Assembly: GCF_003600155.1 (NCBI RefSeq)
Contig: NZ_QWLD01000040.1
Span: 1-64,000 of the forward strand
Length of the DNA: 64,000 nt
From: Nesterenkonia muleiensis
Lineage (GTDB): Bacteria; Actinomycetota; Actinomycetes; Actinomycetales; Micrococcaceae
Direction: 5' to 3'
The notes beneath the pieces were generated by a model. The model had not been told where the DNA came from, did not search any database, and saw only the letters and a program-made list of their open reading frames with translations. The position numbers and the translations under genes were made by a program. Of the stretch, positions 44,304 to 53,785 are shown piece after piece (position 1 is the first letter of the stretch; each line of letters begins with the position of its first letter).

Positions 44304-45835
44304 TGGCGCAGGACAGCCAAGGCGCCGGGGAGGAGTACCTGCCCGCCGGAGAGGATGCGAAGTTCACCCAGCGGCTGGCCGAGATCAGTGAGGAGGAGGC
44401 CGAAGCCCGGGCGGCAGCGCTGCGTGCCGGCCTTGAGGGCTACGACCTCGACGAGGAGGACACCGCCCTGCTGGCGGTCGATGACGACGGCGCAGATGCG
44501 TTTCCCTCTGTGCCGGCACCGCCGGTGCTGGCCATTGTGGGGCGGCCCAATGTGGGCAAATCCACCCTGGTCAACCGGATCATCCGATCGCGTGAAGCGG
44601 TGGTGGAGGACGTGCCCGGGGTGACCCGTGACCGGGTGACCTATCCGGCGGAGTGGAACGGCCGGGACTTCACCCTGGTCGACACCGGTGGTTGGGAGGC
44701 CGATGCCAAGGGCCTCCACAAGCGGGTGGCCGAACAGGCTGAGCTGGCGGTGGAAGAGGCCGATGCGGTGGTCTTCGTGGTTGATGGTCTGGTCGGTGCC
44801 ACCGCGGTGGATGAGGCCGTGGTGAAGATGCTGCGCCGGAAGAAGAAGCCGGTGCTGCTGGTGGCCAACAAGATCGACTCCGCCGTCCAGATGTCCGAGG
44901 TCTACCCGCTGTGGAACCTGGGCCTGGGAGAGCCCTACCCGGTCTCCGCACTGCACGGGACCGGCACCGGTGACCTGCTCGACGCCGCGCTGAAGCACCT
45001 GCCGGAGACGGCCCAGCACGGGGGACTGGTGCCTGTGGGCGGACCCCGCCGGGTGGCCCTGGTCGGGCGGCCGAATGTGGGTAAGTCCTCGCTGCTGAAC
45101 AAGATCGCAGGCGCTGACCGGGTGGTCGTCGACAATGTCGCAGGCACCACCCGGGATCCGGTCGATGAGCTGGTGAGTCTCGGCGGTGACCAGTGGCGTT
45201 TTGTGGACACCGCGGGGATCCGGCGTCGTCAGCATATGGCCTCGGGTTCGGAGTACTACGCGATGCTGCGCACCCAGCGGGCTCTGGACAAGGCCGAGGT
45301 GGCGGTGGTGCTGTTGGCGGTGGATGAGCCGATCAGTGAGCAGGACATTCGGATCGTGCAGATGGCACTGGATGCCGGCCGGGCACTGGTGCTGGCCTAC
45401 AACAAGTGGGACTTGCTCGATGAGGAGCGCCGCTACTACCTGGAGCGGGAGATCGAGCGTGATCTGGCGCATGTGGCCTGGGCGCCTCGGGTCAATGTCT
45501 CCGCCCAGACCGGCTGGCACAAGGACAAGCTGGCTCCGGCGCTGCAGCGCTCGCTGACCAACTGGGAGCAGCGGATCCCCACCGGCAGGCTCAACGCTTT
45601 CCTGGGGGAGCTGGTGGCCGCTCATCCGCACCCGGTGCGCAGCGGCAAGCAGCCGCGGATCCTCTTCGGCACCCAGCCCTCGACCCGTCCGCCGAAGTTC
45701 GTGCTGTTCACCACCGGCTTCCTGGATCCCGGCTACCGGCGGTTCATCGTGCGCCGGTTACGCGAGACCTTCGACTTCACCGGCACCCCATTAGAGGTGC
45801 AGATGAGAGTCCGCGAGAAGCGCAAGCGGCGCTGA
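44303..45835 (+). CDS. der: Ribosome biogenesis GTPase Der
   Basis: 510 aa with two GTPase domains and a KH-like end. Domain 1 has G1 [18 protein letters not shown]3 DTGGWE and G4 NKID. Domain 2 has [25 protein letters not shown] and NKWD. The KH-like domain closes with [20 protein letters not shown]. An acidic extension of about 70 residues precedes domain 1, as in other actinobacterial Der proteins. It assembles the 50S subunit. Start overlaps the cmk stop by one base (TGATG). Confidence 0.95.
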   Translation: MAQDSQGAGEEYLPAGEDAKFTQRLAEISEEEAEARAAALRAGLEGYDLDEEDTALLAVDDDGADAFPSVPAPPVLAIVGRPNVGKSTLVNRIIRSREAVVEDVPGVTRDRVTYPAEWNGRDFTLVDTGGWEADAKGLHKRVAEQAELAVEEADAVVFVVDGLVGATAVDEAVVKMLRRKKKPVLLVANKIDSAVQMSEVYPLWNLGLGEPYPVSALHGTGTGDLLDAALKHLPETAQHGGLVPVGGPRRVALVGRPNVGKSSLLNKIAGADRVVVDNVAGTTRDPVDELVSLGGDQWRFVDTAGIRRRQHMASGSEYYAMLRTQRALDKAEVAVVLLAVDEPISEQDIRIVQMALDAGRALVLAYNKWDLLDEERRYYLEREIERDLAHVAWAPRVNVSAQTGWHKDKLAPALQRSLTNWEQRIPTGRLNAFLGELVAAHPHPVRSGKQPRILFGTQPSTRPPKFVLFTTGFLDPGYRRFIVRRLRETFDFTGTPLEVQMRVREKRKRR

Positions 45836-45855
45836 GCAGGCCCCTCCTCAGCCGC

Positions 45856-47046
45856 TCAGCAGTCCCCGGACTCTGCCCAGGGACCCCATGGGTCTCCGGG
45901 CTCCTGGTTCCGGCTGTACCACTGGGCGGTGTAGACGGTGCCGCCGTGGACCACAGTCTCGCCCCCGGTGAATTCGGTGCTGGCCGCCCAGGCGGGGTAG
46001 GTGCCGGCTTCGCATTCGGTGGGCGCGCCGATCTCTGACCAGGCGCTCCACGGGGAGGCGCCGGGCTCCTGGTTCTGGGTCCACCACAGGGCTTCGAAGA
46101 GGCGGCCCTCATGCTCCACAGTCTCCCCGCCGGTGTAGGCCGTACCGGCGTCCCAGATCTCGTGCTCAGGCTCTGCGGGGAGTACCGTCACGGTGAAAGA
46201 CTGGGAGTTGGCTGGCCACACGACGGCTTGGAAGGGTGGTCTCACATGCACCATGAGGGTGTGCTCGCCAGGCTCCAAGTACTCCACGGTGAGCGCTCCG
46301 GTGTAGGGATTTCCTCGGTTGAGCCGGACGGCCTCGGTGAGTGGGGTGGTCAGGGTCTGGTCGTCGGCGTAGTAGACATAGGCGTCGAGGGTGCCGAGGT
46401 TGTTCACCGGGTGGTTGCCGGTGACCTCCGCGGAGAGCTCAAGGGGCTCTCCCTCTTCGATGGTGGAAGGAGCATCGACCGAGACCTCCTGGATCTCGTA
46501 GTTCATGTCTTCTGGCCCGAGCACGGTCCACTGGCCAGTCCTGCCTTCGGCCTCCTCGTAGAGCTCTGTGCCGGTAAAGACCAGGTCAAGATGGTATTGG
46601 CCGATGGGAAGGGCCACGTCAAGGTCGAAATTGGCGATCCTGAAATGGGGAGTTCCGGCGCTCTCTTCGATGAACCAATCGTCGCTTGAGCCCAGAAGGT
46701 TCTCCCGGTCGGCATCGGTGCTTGCATAGACCTCTACACGGCCATCAGGCATCGGCAGATCGTGGATCCCCTCGGAGTCAGCCACGTACAGCCGTGCGTT
46801 GACGTAGAAAGTCTCGCCCTCCAACACTCGAGTGGGTCCACCGCCGGTCTGCAGGCGCAGCACCGAATGCGGAGGATCCACATTCGCAGGGTCTTCGGAA
46901 GGTGCCTCCTGTGTCACCTCCTCGGTGACAGCGTCGCTGAGTTCTCGGTCAGGTTGTTCATCGGCATAGGCCGCTGGGGTGAATCCGGCGGCGAGCAGAG
47001 CGGCGGCGAGCAGTAGCGCAGTCAGGCTGCGGTTGGTCGATGACAT
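45856..47046 (-). CDS. Secreted protein with two CBM5/12 chitin-binding modules
   Basis: 396 aa. A signal peptide (LTALLLAAALLAAGFTPAAYA, about residues 8-28) is followed by an acidic linker and two Ig-like beta domains: about 60-165 (VLEGETFYVNARLYVAD) and 170-290 (VSVDAPSTIEEGEPLELSAEV). The C-terminus has two carbohydrate-binding modules of the ChtBD3 type: IWDAGTAYTGGETVEHEGRLF with LWWTQNQEP, and YPAWAASTEFTGGETVVHGG with QWYSRNQEP. No catalytic domain is visible, so it may be an adhesin or chitin/peptidoglycan-binding protein. ATG 47046 follows GAGGAC at 11 nt. It converges with der. Confidence 0.83.
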   Translation of the reverse strand: MSSTNRSLTALLLAAALLAAGFTPAAYADEQPDRELSDAVTEEVTQEAPSEDPANVDPPHSVLRLQTGGGPTRVLEGETFYVNARLYVADSEGIHDLPMPDGRVEVYASTDADRENLLGSSDDWFIEESAGTPHFRIANFDLDVALPIGQYHLDLVFTGTELYEEAEGRTGQWTVLGPEDMNYEIQEVSVDAPSTIEEGEPLELSAEVTGNHPVNNLGTLDAYVYYADDQTLTTPLTEAVRLNRGNPYTGALTVEYLEPGEHTLMVHVRPPFQAVVWPANSQSFTVTVLPAEPEHEIWDAGTAYTGGETVEHEGRLFEALWWTQNQEPGASPWSAWSEIGAPTECEAGTYPAWAASTEFTGGETVVHGGTVYTAQWYSRNQEPGDPWGPWAESGDC

Positions 47047-47167
47047 CTGATTGGTGTCCTCACAGTGGAGTGAACAGGGCCGTAGCATGTGCGCACAACG
47101 CTACACGATAGTTGTGTTTCGCAACTGTTTCAGAGGATATCAAATGTAACATGCGTCACATTTACTG

Positions 47168-48442
47168 TCAGTCAAAGAGGGCGGACTCGATGCTGCGGGT
47201 GATTGAGGCCAGGGAGTCCCAGCTGGAGCCCTGGCTGAGGATCGTCAGCACATAGGTGCCTGAGGGGTGGTAGACGATGGCGGTGTCGTGCAGGTTGCCG
47301 CTGATGAACCCTGGTTTGTTCAGCACCTGACCCGCAGAGCCGGCGGGAATGCCTTGGCGGTGGATATTCGAGGCCAGGGCGCTGCGCAGGCTCTCATGGC
47401 CCGAACCGCTCATCGCCATGGTGCCTGCGGCCAGGTTGGTCATGAACCTGGTCAGGTCCAGGGCGTTGGTGCGGATCCCCCCTTCGCCGCCGCCGGTGCT
47501 GCTTGCACCCATGGCAGCCGCATCCGAATAGATCGTTCCCCAACCGATCTCCGGGCCGAGCTTCTCCGGGCAGGGGTTGTCGCTGAGCACGATCATGTCG
47601 TGGAAGCACTGGGCCAGATCCCGTCCGCCGAGCACCATGTCATCCCAGCTGCGGGAACCGGCTTCGACCTGGCGAATGATGCTGTAGGCCACCAGGACCT
47701 TGTAGGTGCTGGCGGTGACGAAGGAATCAGCCCCACCTGTGGAACCGCTGCGGCTCTGGCCGCCGACCTCCTGCAGGCTGATGGAGATTCTGCCCGGATG
47801 AGAGTTGGCCAGGTCGGCCAGGTAGGCGTCGAGGTCGCCGGTGTAGGTGGGGTTGTTGGGCTCTGCGGGGGGATCGGGCGGGACGGTCTCCTGGGTCGGT
47901 TCGTCTTCTGGGATATCCGGCTCAGCCTGCTCCTCGGCCTGCTGCTCCGCCTCATCCTCCCCCCGGGGCGCCTCATCCTCTTCCACCTCGGCCTGCCGCC
48001 GATCTTCTGCCTCGACTTCGGCCTCGCGCCGTTGCCTCTCCTGGGCCGTTTCATGGGCGCGGGTCAGGGAATCCGCCCAGTCTTCCAGGCGCTGCTGGTG
48101 TGATGAGCGCTGCTCAGCGTGGTCCTCAGGTCCGGCGTCTGCTTGGTCCGGGGCGTCGTCTGCATCCGGTTGCTCGAGCTGCCCTGCTGTGCCGAGTTCC
48201 TCCGGAGCGGGGTGGTTCTCGAGGACGCGGTGGACCACCACCTCGGCGGCGTCTCGCATAGTGCTCTCGGCAGTGTTCTGCACAGCCGTAGGCAGAGCAT
48301 GGGCGGCGCTGACCGGTTCGATGTCGGCAGGCTCGGGAGAGTGGAAGTTGGGTGCGCATCCGGAGGCCAGCAGCGCCGCAGTCAGCGCGGCCACGGAGAG
48401 CCGTCCGGGCACACCCGCAATCAGGGGAAGGCGCGAGTGCAT
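47168..48442 (-). CDS. Beta-lactamase-like serine hydrolase lipoprotein
   Basis: 424 aa. A lipobox LLASGC places the lipidated Cys at residue 29. Residues about 85-195 are a highly charged, Glu/Gln/Arg-rich spacer likely to be helical or coiled-coil, ending in a Pro-rich stretch. The C-terminal domain (about 200-424) has the class A beta-lactamase / DD-peptidase layout: STYK (245-248), SDN (287-289) and KPG (376-378, in place of KTG). The Glu166-region of true beta-lactamases is not evident, so a penicillin-binding-type or unknown peptidase role is more likely. The spacer would hold the domain away from the membrane, within the wall. Confidence 0.82.
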   Translation of the reverse strand: MHSRLPLIAGVPGRLSVAALTAALLASGCAPNFHSPEPADIEPVSAAHALPTAVQNTAESTMRDAAEVVVHRVLENHPAPEELGTAGQLEQPDADDAPDQADAGPEDHAEQRSSHQQRLEDWADSLTRAHETAQERQRREAEVEAEDRRQAEVEEDEAPRGEDEAEQQAEEQAEPDIPEDEPTQETVPPDPPAEPNNPTYTGDLDAYLADLANSHPGRISISLQEVGGQSRSGSTGGADSFVTASTYKVLVAYSIIRQVEAGSRSWDDMVLGGRDLAQCFHDMIVLSDNPCPEKLGPEIGWGTIYSDAAAMGASSTGGGEGGIRTNALDLTRFMTNLAAGTMAMSGSGHESLRSALASNIHRQGIPAGSAGQVLNKPGFISGNLHDTAIVYHPSGTYVLTILSQGSSWDSLASITRSIESALFD

Positions 48443-48607
48443 AGGGCCACCGTATCTAGGGCATGCTGCGTGCGACGGTATTTCCGTGGTGCCGAAGGGT
48501 TACGTTTTCATCACGGGGGCTCTCCAGTGGGGTGCGTGGGGGCTTCGGCGATGATGTAGACTGTTCCGGTGCTTCGGACGGTTCTGCCGGTCCTCGGAGC
48601 ATGATCA

Positions 48608-48681
48608 CGGGCTATAGCGCAGCTTGGTAGCGCGCTCGTCTGGGGGACGAGAGGTCGTGGGTTCAAATCCCGCTAGCCCGA
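48608..48681 (+). tRNA. tRNA-Pro (anticodon GGG)
   Basis: The acceptor arms CGGGCTA and TAGCCCG pair, with A as discriminator. The D arm contains AGCTTGGTAG. The anticodon stem CTCGT/ACGAG encloses the loop CTGGGGG, so the anticodon is GGG. The T arm carries GGTTCAAATCC. The CCA end is not encoded. It stands alone between the lipoprotein gene and the GlsB-like gene. Confidence 0.93.
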
Positions 48682-48763
48682 CCGTATGGTGTTAGGACTG
48701 TGGTGAAGCCTGTCTGACAAGGTATCTTAGTCTCCTTGGAACTATTTCTACCAAAGGAGCGTC

Positions 48764-49030
48764 ATGAGCATCATCGGCTGGATTGTCCTCGGTTTGATCG
48801 CAGGATCCATTGCCCGTGCAATTCTTCCCGGCAAGCAGTCCGGAGGATGGATCGTCACTCTGATCACCGGTGTTTTCGGTGCACTGGTCGGAGGATGGAT
48901 CGCTTCGGCCATCTTCGGCGTCAACGTCAATGAGGCCTTCTTTGACATCGGGACATGGCTTTTCGCCATCCTTGGCGGTTTGATCGTCTCGTTCATCTGG
49001 CGAGCCATCACCCGGGGGAGAACAGCATGA
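48764..49030 (+). CDS. GlsB/YeaQ/YmgE family stress response membrane protein
   Basis: 88 aa with three hydrophobic segments. The family start MSIIGWIVLGLIAGSIARAILPGKQSGGWI and the second part LITGVFGALVGGWIASAIFGV are clear. The proteins belong to the transglycosylase-associated family; they are small inner-membrane proteins induced by stress and have no known enzymatic activity. ATG 48764 has AAAGGAG upstream. A strong hairpin follows. Confidence 0.87.
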   Translation: MSIIGWIVLGLIAGSIARAILPGKQSGGWIVTLITGVFGALVGGWIASAIFGVNVNEAFFDIGTWLFAILGGLIVSFIWRAITRGRTA

Positions 49031-49055
49031 GGCTGTTGAGCTGATAAAGCGATGT

Positions 49056-49090
49056 TGAGGGTCCCACACCGCTTCGGTGTGGGACCCTCA
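49056..49090 (+). terminator. Intrinsic terminator after the GlsB-like gene
   Basis: A perfect 15-bp stem (TGAGGGTCCCACACC, 49056-49070, with 49076-49090) and a 5-nt loop. There is no long T-run, as is usual in actinobacteria. Confidence 0.8.
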
Positions 49091-49158
49091 CGCATGTCCC
49101 CAGGACCGGCAACTCCCACAGGCACGTAGGCGGCGGACCAGACTGTGCGCTAGCCGTG

Positions 49159-50019
49159 TTAGGCCAGACCGGGGGAGAGGTCCTGGGTTCCGATGACAGA
49201 GAGCATCGCAAGTGCCTCTGCGTTCTCGGTGCCCAACGCGGGGGTGAACCACAGCAGGCGCTGTCGGCCGTCTTCGCTGAAGAGATTGAGACAGTCCACT
49301 TCTATGAGCCCAAGAGTGGGGTGGTTGATGCGTTTTTGATCGTTGCGGCGGAAGGCGACGTCGTGCTCAGCCCAGAGCGCTGCGAATTCCTCCGAGGTTG
49401 CGAGCAGCTCTTCGATCATCGCTGCGGCTTCAGTGTCACGAGCGTCGCGGGCAGCAGCCGCGGCCCGCAGATCAGCGGTGAAGGCGCGGGACTGCGCTTG
49501 GTGGTCCTCCTCGGGGTAGAGGCGCCGGGCGTCGTCGTCGGTGAACCATCGGTAGAGGAAGCTAGCTCGTTTGCCCTGGAACGCGGACTGATCACCGACC
49601 AGCGCGATGGCAAGCGGATTCTGGATCAGTGTGATGTGGAGGTCGGTGATGACCTGTGCGGGTGTGGACGGCATGCGGTTGAGCAGGTCCAGCATGCCGG
49701 GATGAACGTGAGCCGCGGTGCCGGATTGGGCCGGGAGCGGTCGATCAGCGAGGTGGAACAGGTAGTCGCGCTCATCCTGGGTGAGTCTGAGGGCGCGGGC
49801 GAGTGCGGCGAGCATCTGCTCCGAGGGCTGGGAGCCTGCGCCGCGCTCCAGCTCGTTGTAGTAGTCGACCGAGGCTCCGGCCAGTTGTGCGACCTCGTCG
49901 CGACGCAAACCGGGGACCCTGCGCCTGGGGCCGGAGAGGAACCCGACATCCTCGGGGCGGATGCGTTCGCGTCGGGACCGCAAAAACGCCCCGAGTTCGT
50001 GGTATTTGTGGGTGTTCAT
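49159..50019 (-). CDS. XRE family regulator with MmyB-like ligand-binding domain
   Basis: 286 aa. The N-terminal helix-turn-helix is LGAFLRSRRERIRPEDVGF, RRVPGLRRDEVAQLAGASVDYYNELERG. The C-terminal domain (about 110-270) has the MmyB-type PAS-like features NPLAIALVGDQSAF and LWAEHDVAFRRNDQKRINHPTLGLIEVDCLN. Such regulators generally repress a divergent SDR or oxidoreductase gene, and here an SDR gene starts 86 nt away. Fatty-acid-like ligands are known for some members. Confidence 0.88.
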   Translation of the reverse strand: MNTHKYHELGAFLRSRRERIRPEDVGFLSGPRRRVPGLRRDEVAQLAGASVDYYNELERGAGSQPSEQMLAALARALRLTQDERDYLFHLADRPLPAQSGTAAHVHPGMLDLLNRMPSTPAQVITDLHITLIQNPLAIALVGDQSAFQGKRASFLYRWFTDDDARRLYPEEDHQAQSRAFTADLRAAAAARDARDTEAAAMIEELLATSEEFAALWAEHDVAFRRNDQKRINHPTLGLIEVDCLNLFSEDGRQRLLWFTPALGTENAEALAMLSVIGTQDLSPGLA

Positions 50020-50105
50020 GTCTCTAGTATGTGGTTGGTGGGGTTCTGGAGACAGGGGATGATATCCCCTGGTTACCCTCGAAGGTGAGGCTCATAGTGG
50101 TGGAT

Positions 50106-50900
50106 ATGACAAACACCAACACCACCACTACCACCACTACTACTTCTGCTGCTGTGGGAGACACAGCGGCCCCCAAGGTCGCGATCGTCACCGGAGGCTC
50201 ACGCGGTATCGGCAGCGCAGTCTCGAAAAGACTCGCCGCTGAAGGATTCACCGTCGTGGTCAACTACGCAGGCAACGCCGCGGCAGCCGAGGACACGGTC
50301 GCCGCGATCGCTGTCGGTGGCGGCACGGCCATCGCCGTTCAAGCCGATATCGCCGATGAACACCAAGTCGCCGCGCTCTTCGACCGCACCGAAGAACAAT
50401 TCGGCGGTATCGACGCGGTGGTCAACGCTGCTGGACGCATGGCCCTGTCCCCGATCGCTGAGTTGGACCTGCAACAGCTCGATGATCTGCACCGCACCAA
50501 CATCCGTGGCACCTTCGTCATCGCCCAGCACGCCGCACGCCGCTTACGCCGCGGCGGGGCCTTCATCGGATTCTCCACCACCATCGTCACCACCCAGTTC
50601 CCCACCTACGGGGCCTACGCCGCCAGCAAAGGGGCGGTGGAGGCGATGATCCTGATCCTGGCCCGGGAACTGCGTGGTCGTGACATCACCGTCAACGCGG
50701 TCGCGCCCGGGCCCACCGCCACCGACCTGTTCCTCAAGGGCAAAACCCCAGAACAAGTCGACGCCCTGGCCAAGAATCCGCCCCTGGAACGACTCGGCAC
50801 CCCTGAGGACATTGCCAACGTCATCGCCTTCCTCACCGGACCCGAGGGCCGCTGGATCAACGGCCAAATACTCCGCGCCAACGGCGGCATGGCCCAATAA
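50106..50900 (+). CDS. Short-chain dehydrogenase/reductase
   Basis: 264 aa. The cofactor motif is VAIVTGGSRGIGSAVSKRLA, the NAG motif is VVNAAGRM, and the active site has Ser in FSTTIV and Tyr and Lys in YGAYAASKG. The C-terminus ends in NGQILRANGGMAQ. An unusual Thr-rich N-terminus (MTNTNTTTTTTTTSAAV) comes from a run of ACC/ACT codons (about 50109-50147). It is divergent from the MmyB-like regulator. The start could also be GTG 50100; no ribosome binding site is clear, and CATAGT 8 nt upstream may be a -10 box. Confidence 0.86.
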   Translation: MTNTNTTTTTTTTSAAVGDTAAPKVAIVTGGSRGIGSAVSKRLAAEGFTVVVNYAGNAAAAEDTVAAIAVGGGTAIAVQADIADEHQVAALFDRTEEQFGGIDAVVNAAGRMALSPIAELDLQQLDDLHRTNIRGTFVIAQHAARRLRRGGAFIGFSTTIVTTQFPTYGAYAASKGAVEAMILILARELRGRDITVNAVAPGPTATDLFLKGKTPEQVDALAKNPPLERLGTPEDIANVIAFLTGPEGRWINGQILRANGGMAQ

Positions 50901-51190
50901 CACCTAGCAGCCAGATCTGGCACTGGGTTCAGGGAGGTGGAACGGGATATGGATCGGCCTCGGTTTCGGGACCGTTATCTGGCGCGTGCTCGAACAGTGG
51001 AGTGGTCTGCTCTCCAACATCGTCATTATGCTCGTGCTGATGGTCCGGTTCATTCCCATCCGAATATCCAAGCGCAGAAGAGGACAATCCGGCAACGTTC
51101 AATAAAGACCTGAGTGCCACTGTCACAGTGGAAGCCAGAGAGTACAGCAGGTCAGATTGTCGCTGGTTCCTTCATCAGCTACACGAGACC

Positions 51191-51307
51191 CTAATGTGAT
51201 CGCGCCAGATGAACCCACGACAACGAGGCAGCGATCAGGACAAATGCAGCACCCACCCACAGCGACACCTGGAACAACACAGCCCAGAGGTCTAAAAAAG
51301 TCTCCAT
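51191..51307 (-). CDS. Possible 38-aa single-span membrane protein
   Basis: METFLDLWAVLFQVSLWVGA and the following FVLIAASLSWVHLARSH give one or two hydrophobic segments with a basic end. There is no Shine-Dalgarno sequence, but CATAGT lies 8 nt before the ATG, as in other leaderless starts here. No homologue can be named; it may be chance. Confidence 0.3.
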   Translation of the reverse strand: METFLDLWAVLFQVSLWVGAAFVLIAASLSWVHLARSH

Positions 51308-51687
51308 GACCTGACACTATGCCTCACCGAGGTGGATGGGCGCGGACCAGCACCCACTTACGCACAGGGCGCATTTATATGTCCGAAAAGGAGACTATGC
51401 CCTTGCAGCCTTGGTCAACTTCATACTGAGATCCCGCCCTGGCAATCGCCGGGGGAGGGTGCGAGCATAGCGAACTTTGACTTGGCGGCCATCTGTGACT
51501 AATGTGATGGCAGTCACACTATGTGTACGTCGGTGACCGCGCTTGATTGGAGCCAATGCCCACTGGAGCGCCTGGAGCCGACATAACTGAATAGGGCCGA
51601 AGCGACGTCAGCACAACGGTGTGTATCCGCAATGGTGCGGCGTGCCTCAGGCCCAGCAACTTGCCCTGTTTTCGCAAGTTGCAGTGA

Positions 51688-51725
51688 AAAGGAGCCCCGC
51701 CAGAGAGACTCGGCGGTGCTCCTTT
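51688..51725 (-). terminator. Intrinsic terminator of the cmtR-cadA operon
   Basis: AAAGGAGC (51688-51695) pairs with GCTCCTTT (51718-51725), extended by CCGCC/GGCGG inside after one mismatch. On the minus strand the stem is followed by a short T-run. It lies about 48 nt behind the ATPase stop codon. Confidence 0.75.
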
Positions 51726-51772
51726 CCTTTTCGCGGACCGCAGGGGCTGCTTGCGCCCGAGAGTCTTGACCT

Positions 51773-53785
51773 TTACCTTCCGACGTGCCTGGCATGGACC
51801 GGGATGGGGCGGCGTCCGACACGGGAGGCACGCAGGCCATTGCCGATGACGACGACCTCCGTGACTTCATGGACCAGCACCACCGCGGCCAAGCCCAGTA
51901 CGCCGAACAGGGCCAAAGGGAAGAGAACTGCGATGATCGCCAGGGCCAGGGCGATGTTAGCTGTCATGATCGCCCGCCCGCGGCGGGCGTGGGCCAGGGC
52001 ATCGGGGATCAGGCGCAGGTCGTGACCGGTGAAAGCAACATCGGCGGATTCCACCGCGGCGGCAGACCCGGTAGCCCCCATAGCGATGCCGACGGTGGAT
52101 GAGGCCAGGGCAGGAGCGTCGTTGATGCCATCGCCGATCATGGCGGTCGGCCCCTGTTCCACGGCTTGGCGCACGTAGTTGGCTTTGTCGGAGGGCAACT
52201 GTTCGGCGTAGACCGTCTTGATCCCGGCCTTGGCAGCGATCGCTCGGGCGGTCAAGGTGTTATCGCCAGTCAGCATCACCGTAGTTATACCCTGAGCATG
52301 CAATGAGGCGATGGCTTCGGCTGCTTCGGGACGTAGCTCGTCCCGGATGCCGATCACCCCCGCCACCTGAGCCTCGATCTCCACGACGATGCTGCTCATG
52401 CCTTCGGCGGCCATTGCCTCGACCTGATCGCTGAGGGACTGAGGGTCGATCCAGCGAGGACTGCCCACCCGGATGTGCTGTCCTTCAACGGTTCCGGTCA
52501 GACCATGGCCGGGATGCTCTTGCACGTCGTCTGCATCGGGACACTCGGAGGCGGCGGCCAGGATGGCTGTGGCGAGGGGGTGGCTGCTCGTTGCCTCCAG
52601 CGCTGCCGCGAGCTTGAGCACCTCGCCTTCGGTGCGGCCGAGAGCAGCGTGGGTGGCGACGACCCGGGGCCGGTTGCGCGTCAGCGTTCCTGTCTTGTCA
52701 AATGCCACGGTGTCGATAGTGCCGAGCTGTTCGAACGCCGCACCGGATTTGATGATCACCCCGAACTTACTGGCCGAGCCGATCGCGGAGACCACTGTGA
52801 CGGGCACTGCGATCGCCAGTGCACATGGCGAGACCGCCACCAGCACCACCAGGGCGCGTTCGACCCACGTGTCTGGATCGCCGATGACGAACCCGAAGAC
52901 CGCGATCAGCGCTGCGGCGATCAGTACTGCCGGCACCAGGGGGCGGGCGATCCGGTCAGCCAGCCGAGCCCGTTCACCCTTGGCGGCATGAGCTTGCTCG
53001 ACCAGGTGCACGATCGTGGTCAATGAGTTGTCCCGCCCATCGGCGGTGGCCTCGAACGTCAGGGTTCCTGAGCCGTTCACTGATCCGGCCAGCACCTGGT
53101 CCCCGGGACCGACCTCGATGGGGATCGATTCTCCGGTGATCACCGAGGAATCCACCCAGGAGCGGCCCGTCACGACCACCCCGTCGGTCGCGATGCGCTC
53201 ACCGGCACCGGCGATCAGGAGGTCGAGTTTGTGGACCTGTGCGGCCTGGATCACGTGCTCACCGGAAGCGCGTGAGACCCGGGCGGTCTCAGGAATCAGC
53301 GAGAGCAGCGCCCGCAGACCCTGTTCGGCGCGGTTCATCGCCCGGTCCTCGAGAGTCTCGGCAAGGGAGAACAAAAACGCCAACGCCGCGGCTTCACCCA
53401 CATGCCCCAGCAGCACCGCTCCGGTGGCGGCGATCGTCATCAACAGACCGACACCCAGCCGGGCTCGTCCGCGTCCGCTGAGGAGCCGGCGCAGCGCGCT
53501 GGGGGCGAAGGTCCAGGCGCCAGCCGAGAGCCCCAGCACATGCGCGGTCACCGCGAGGGTTTCTTGCCCGGCCCATTCCAGACTCAGGCCCGTTATCCAC
53601 CACACACCAGAGGCCACCGGCAGGGTCAGGACCCGGTCGCACCACCACGGCACTGGCTGATCATGGCCTCCAGCACCTCGGTGGGCTCGATTGCCGGAGG
53701 AGGAGGTGCCGCAGCAGTCATCGGTTGCCGGGGCCGGGGCGATCACCTCCAGCGGAGGGCCGGGCGCGGAGCGTTCACGGCTCAC
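51773..53785 (-). CDS. Heavy-metal translocating P-type ATPase (Cd/Zn/Pb type)
   Basis: 670 aa P1B-ATPase. Features: actuator loop VITGESIP, ion-binding SPC in VLVAVSPCALAIAVPV (SPC replaces CPC), phosphorylation DKTGTLTRN, SSHPLA, MLTGDNTLTAR and MIGDGINDAPALA, and C-terminal HEVTEVVVIGNGLRA. The N-terminus lacks a heavy-metal-associated domain and has only a CC pair at 24-25 in a short variable extension. With a CmtR-type sensor it most likely exports Cd, Pb or Zn. GTG 53785 overlaps the cmtR stop by 4 nt; the longer frame reading upstream lies inside cmtR. Confidence 0.9.
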   Translation of the reverse strand: MSRERSAPGPPLEVIAPAPATDDCCGTSSSGNRAHRGAGGHDQPVPWWCDRVLTLPVASGVWWITGLSLEWAGQETLAVTAHVLGLSAGAWTFAPSALRRLLSGRGRARLGVGLLMTIAATGAVLLGHVGEAAALAFLFSLAETLEDRAMNRAEQGLRALLSLIPETARVSRASGEHVIQAAQVHKLDLLIAGAGERIATDGVVVTGRSWVDSSVITGESIPIEVGPGDQVLAGSVNGSGTLTFEATADGRDNSLTTIVHLVEQAHAAKGERARLADRIARPLVPAVLIAAALIAVFGFVIGDPDTWVERALVVLVAVSPCALAIAVPVTVVSAIGSASKFGVIIKSGAAFEQLGTIDTVAFDKTGTLTRNRPRVVATHAALGRTEGEVLKLAAALEATSSHPLATAILAAASECPDADDVQEHPGHGLTGTVEGQHIRVGSPRWIDPQSLSDQVEAMAAEGMSSIVVEIEAQVAGVIGIRDELRPEAAEAIASLHAQGITTVMLTGDNTLTARAIAAKAGIKTVYAEQLPSDKANYVRQAVEQGPTAMIGDGINDAPALASSTVGIAMGATGSAAAVESADVAFTGHDLRLIPDALAHARRGRAIMTANIALALAIIAVLFPLALFGVLGLAAVVLVHEVTEVVVIGNGLRASRVGRRPIPVHARHVGR

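Larger units (their letters stand above)
50901..51772. other. 872-nt region with little coding content
   Basis: Between the SDR gene and the P-type ATPase no ORF of normal length shows coding character. Two small membrane-like frames exist: a leftward 38-codon ORF (51191-51307) and, rightward, a stretch about 50940-51100 that reads as a hydrophobic segment (LLSNIVIMLVLMVRFIPIRI) but has no ATG, GTG or TTG before it, so it looks like a remnant. Near the right end lie an 8-bp inverted repeat (GCAACTTG/CAAGTTGC, about 51655-51682) and the ATPase terminator. Confidence 0.5.

Noticed and set aside
47168-48442. True class A beta-lactamase
   Set aside because: SxxK and SDN are present, but KTG is KPG and no Glu166-type motif is evident; the long spacer and lipobox suggest another role.
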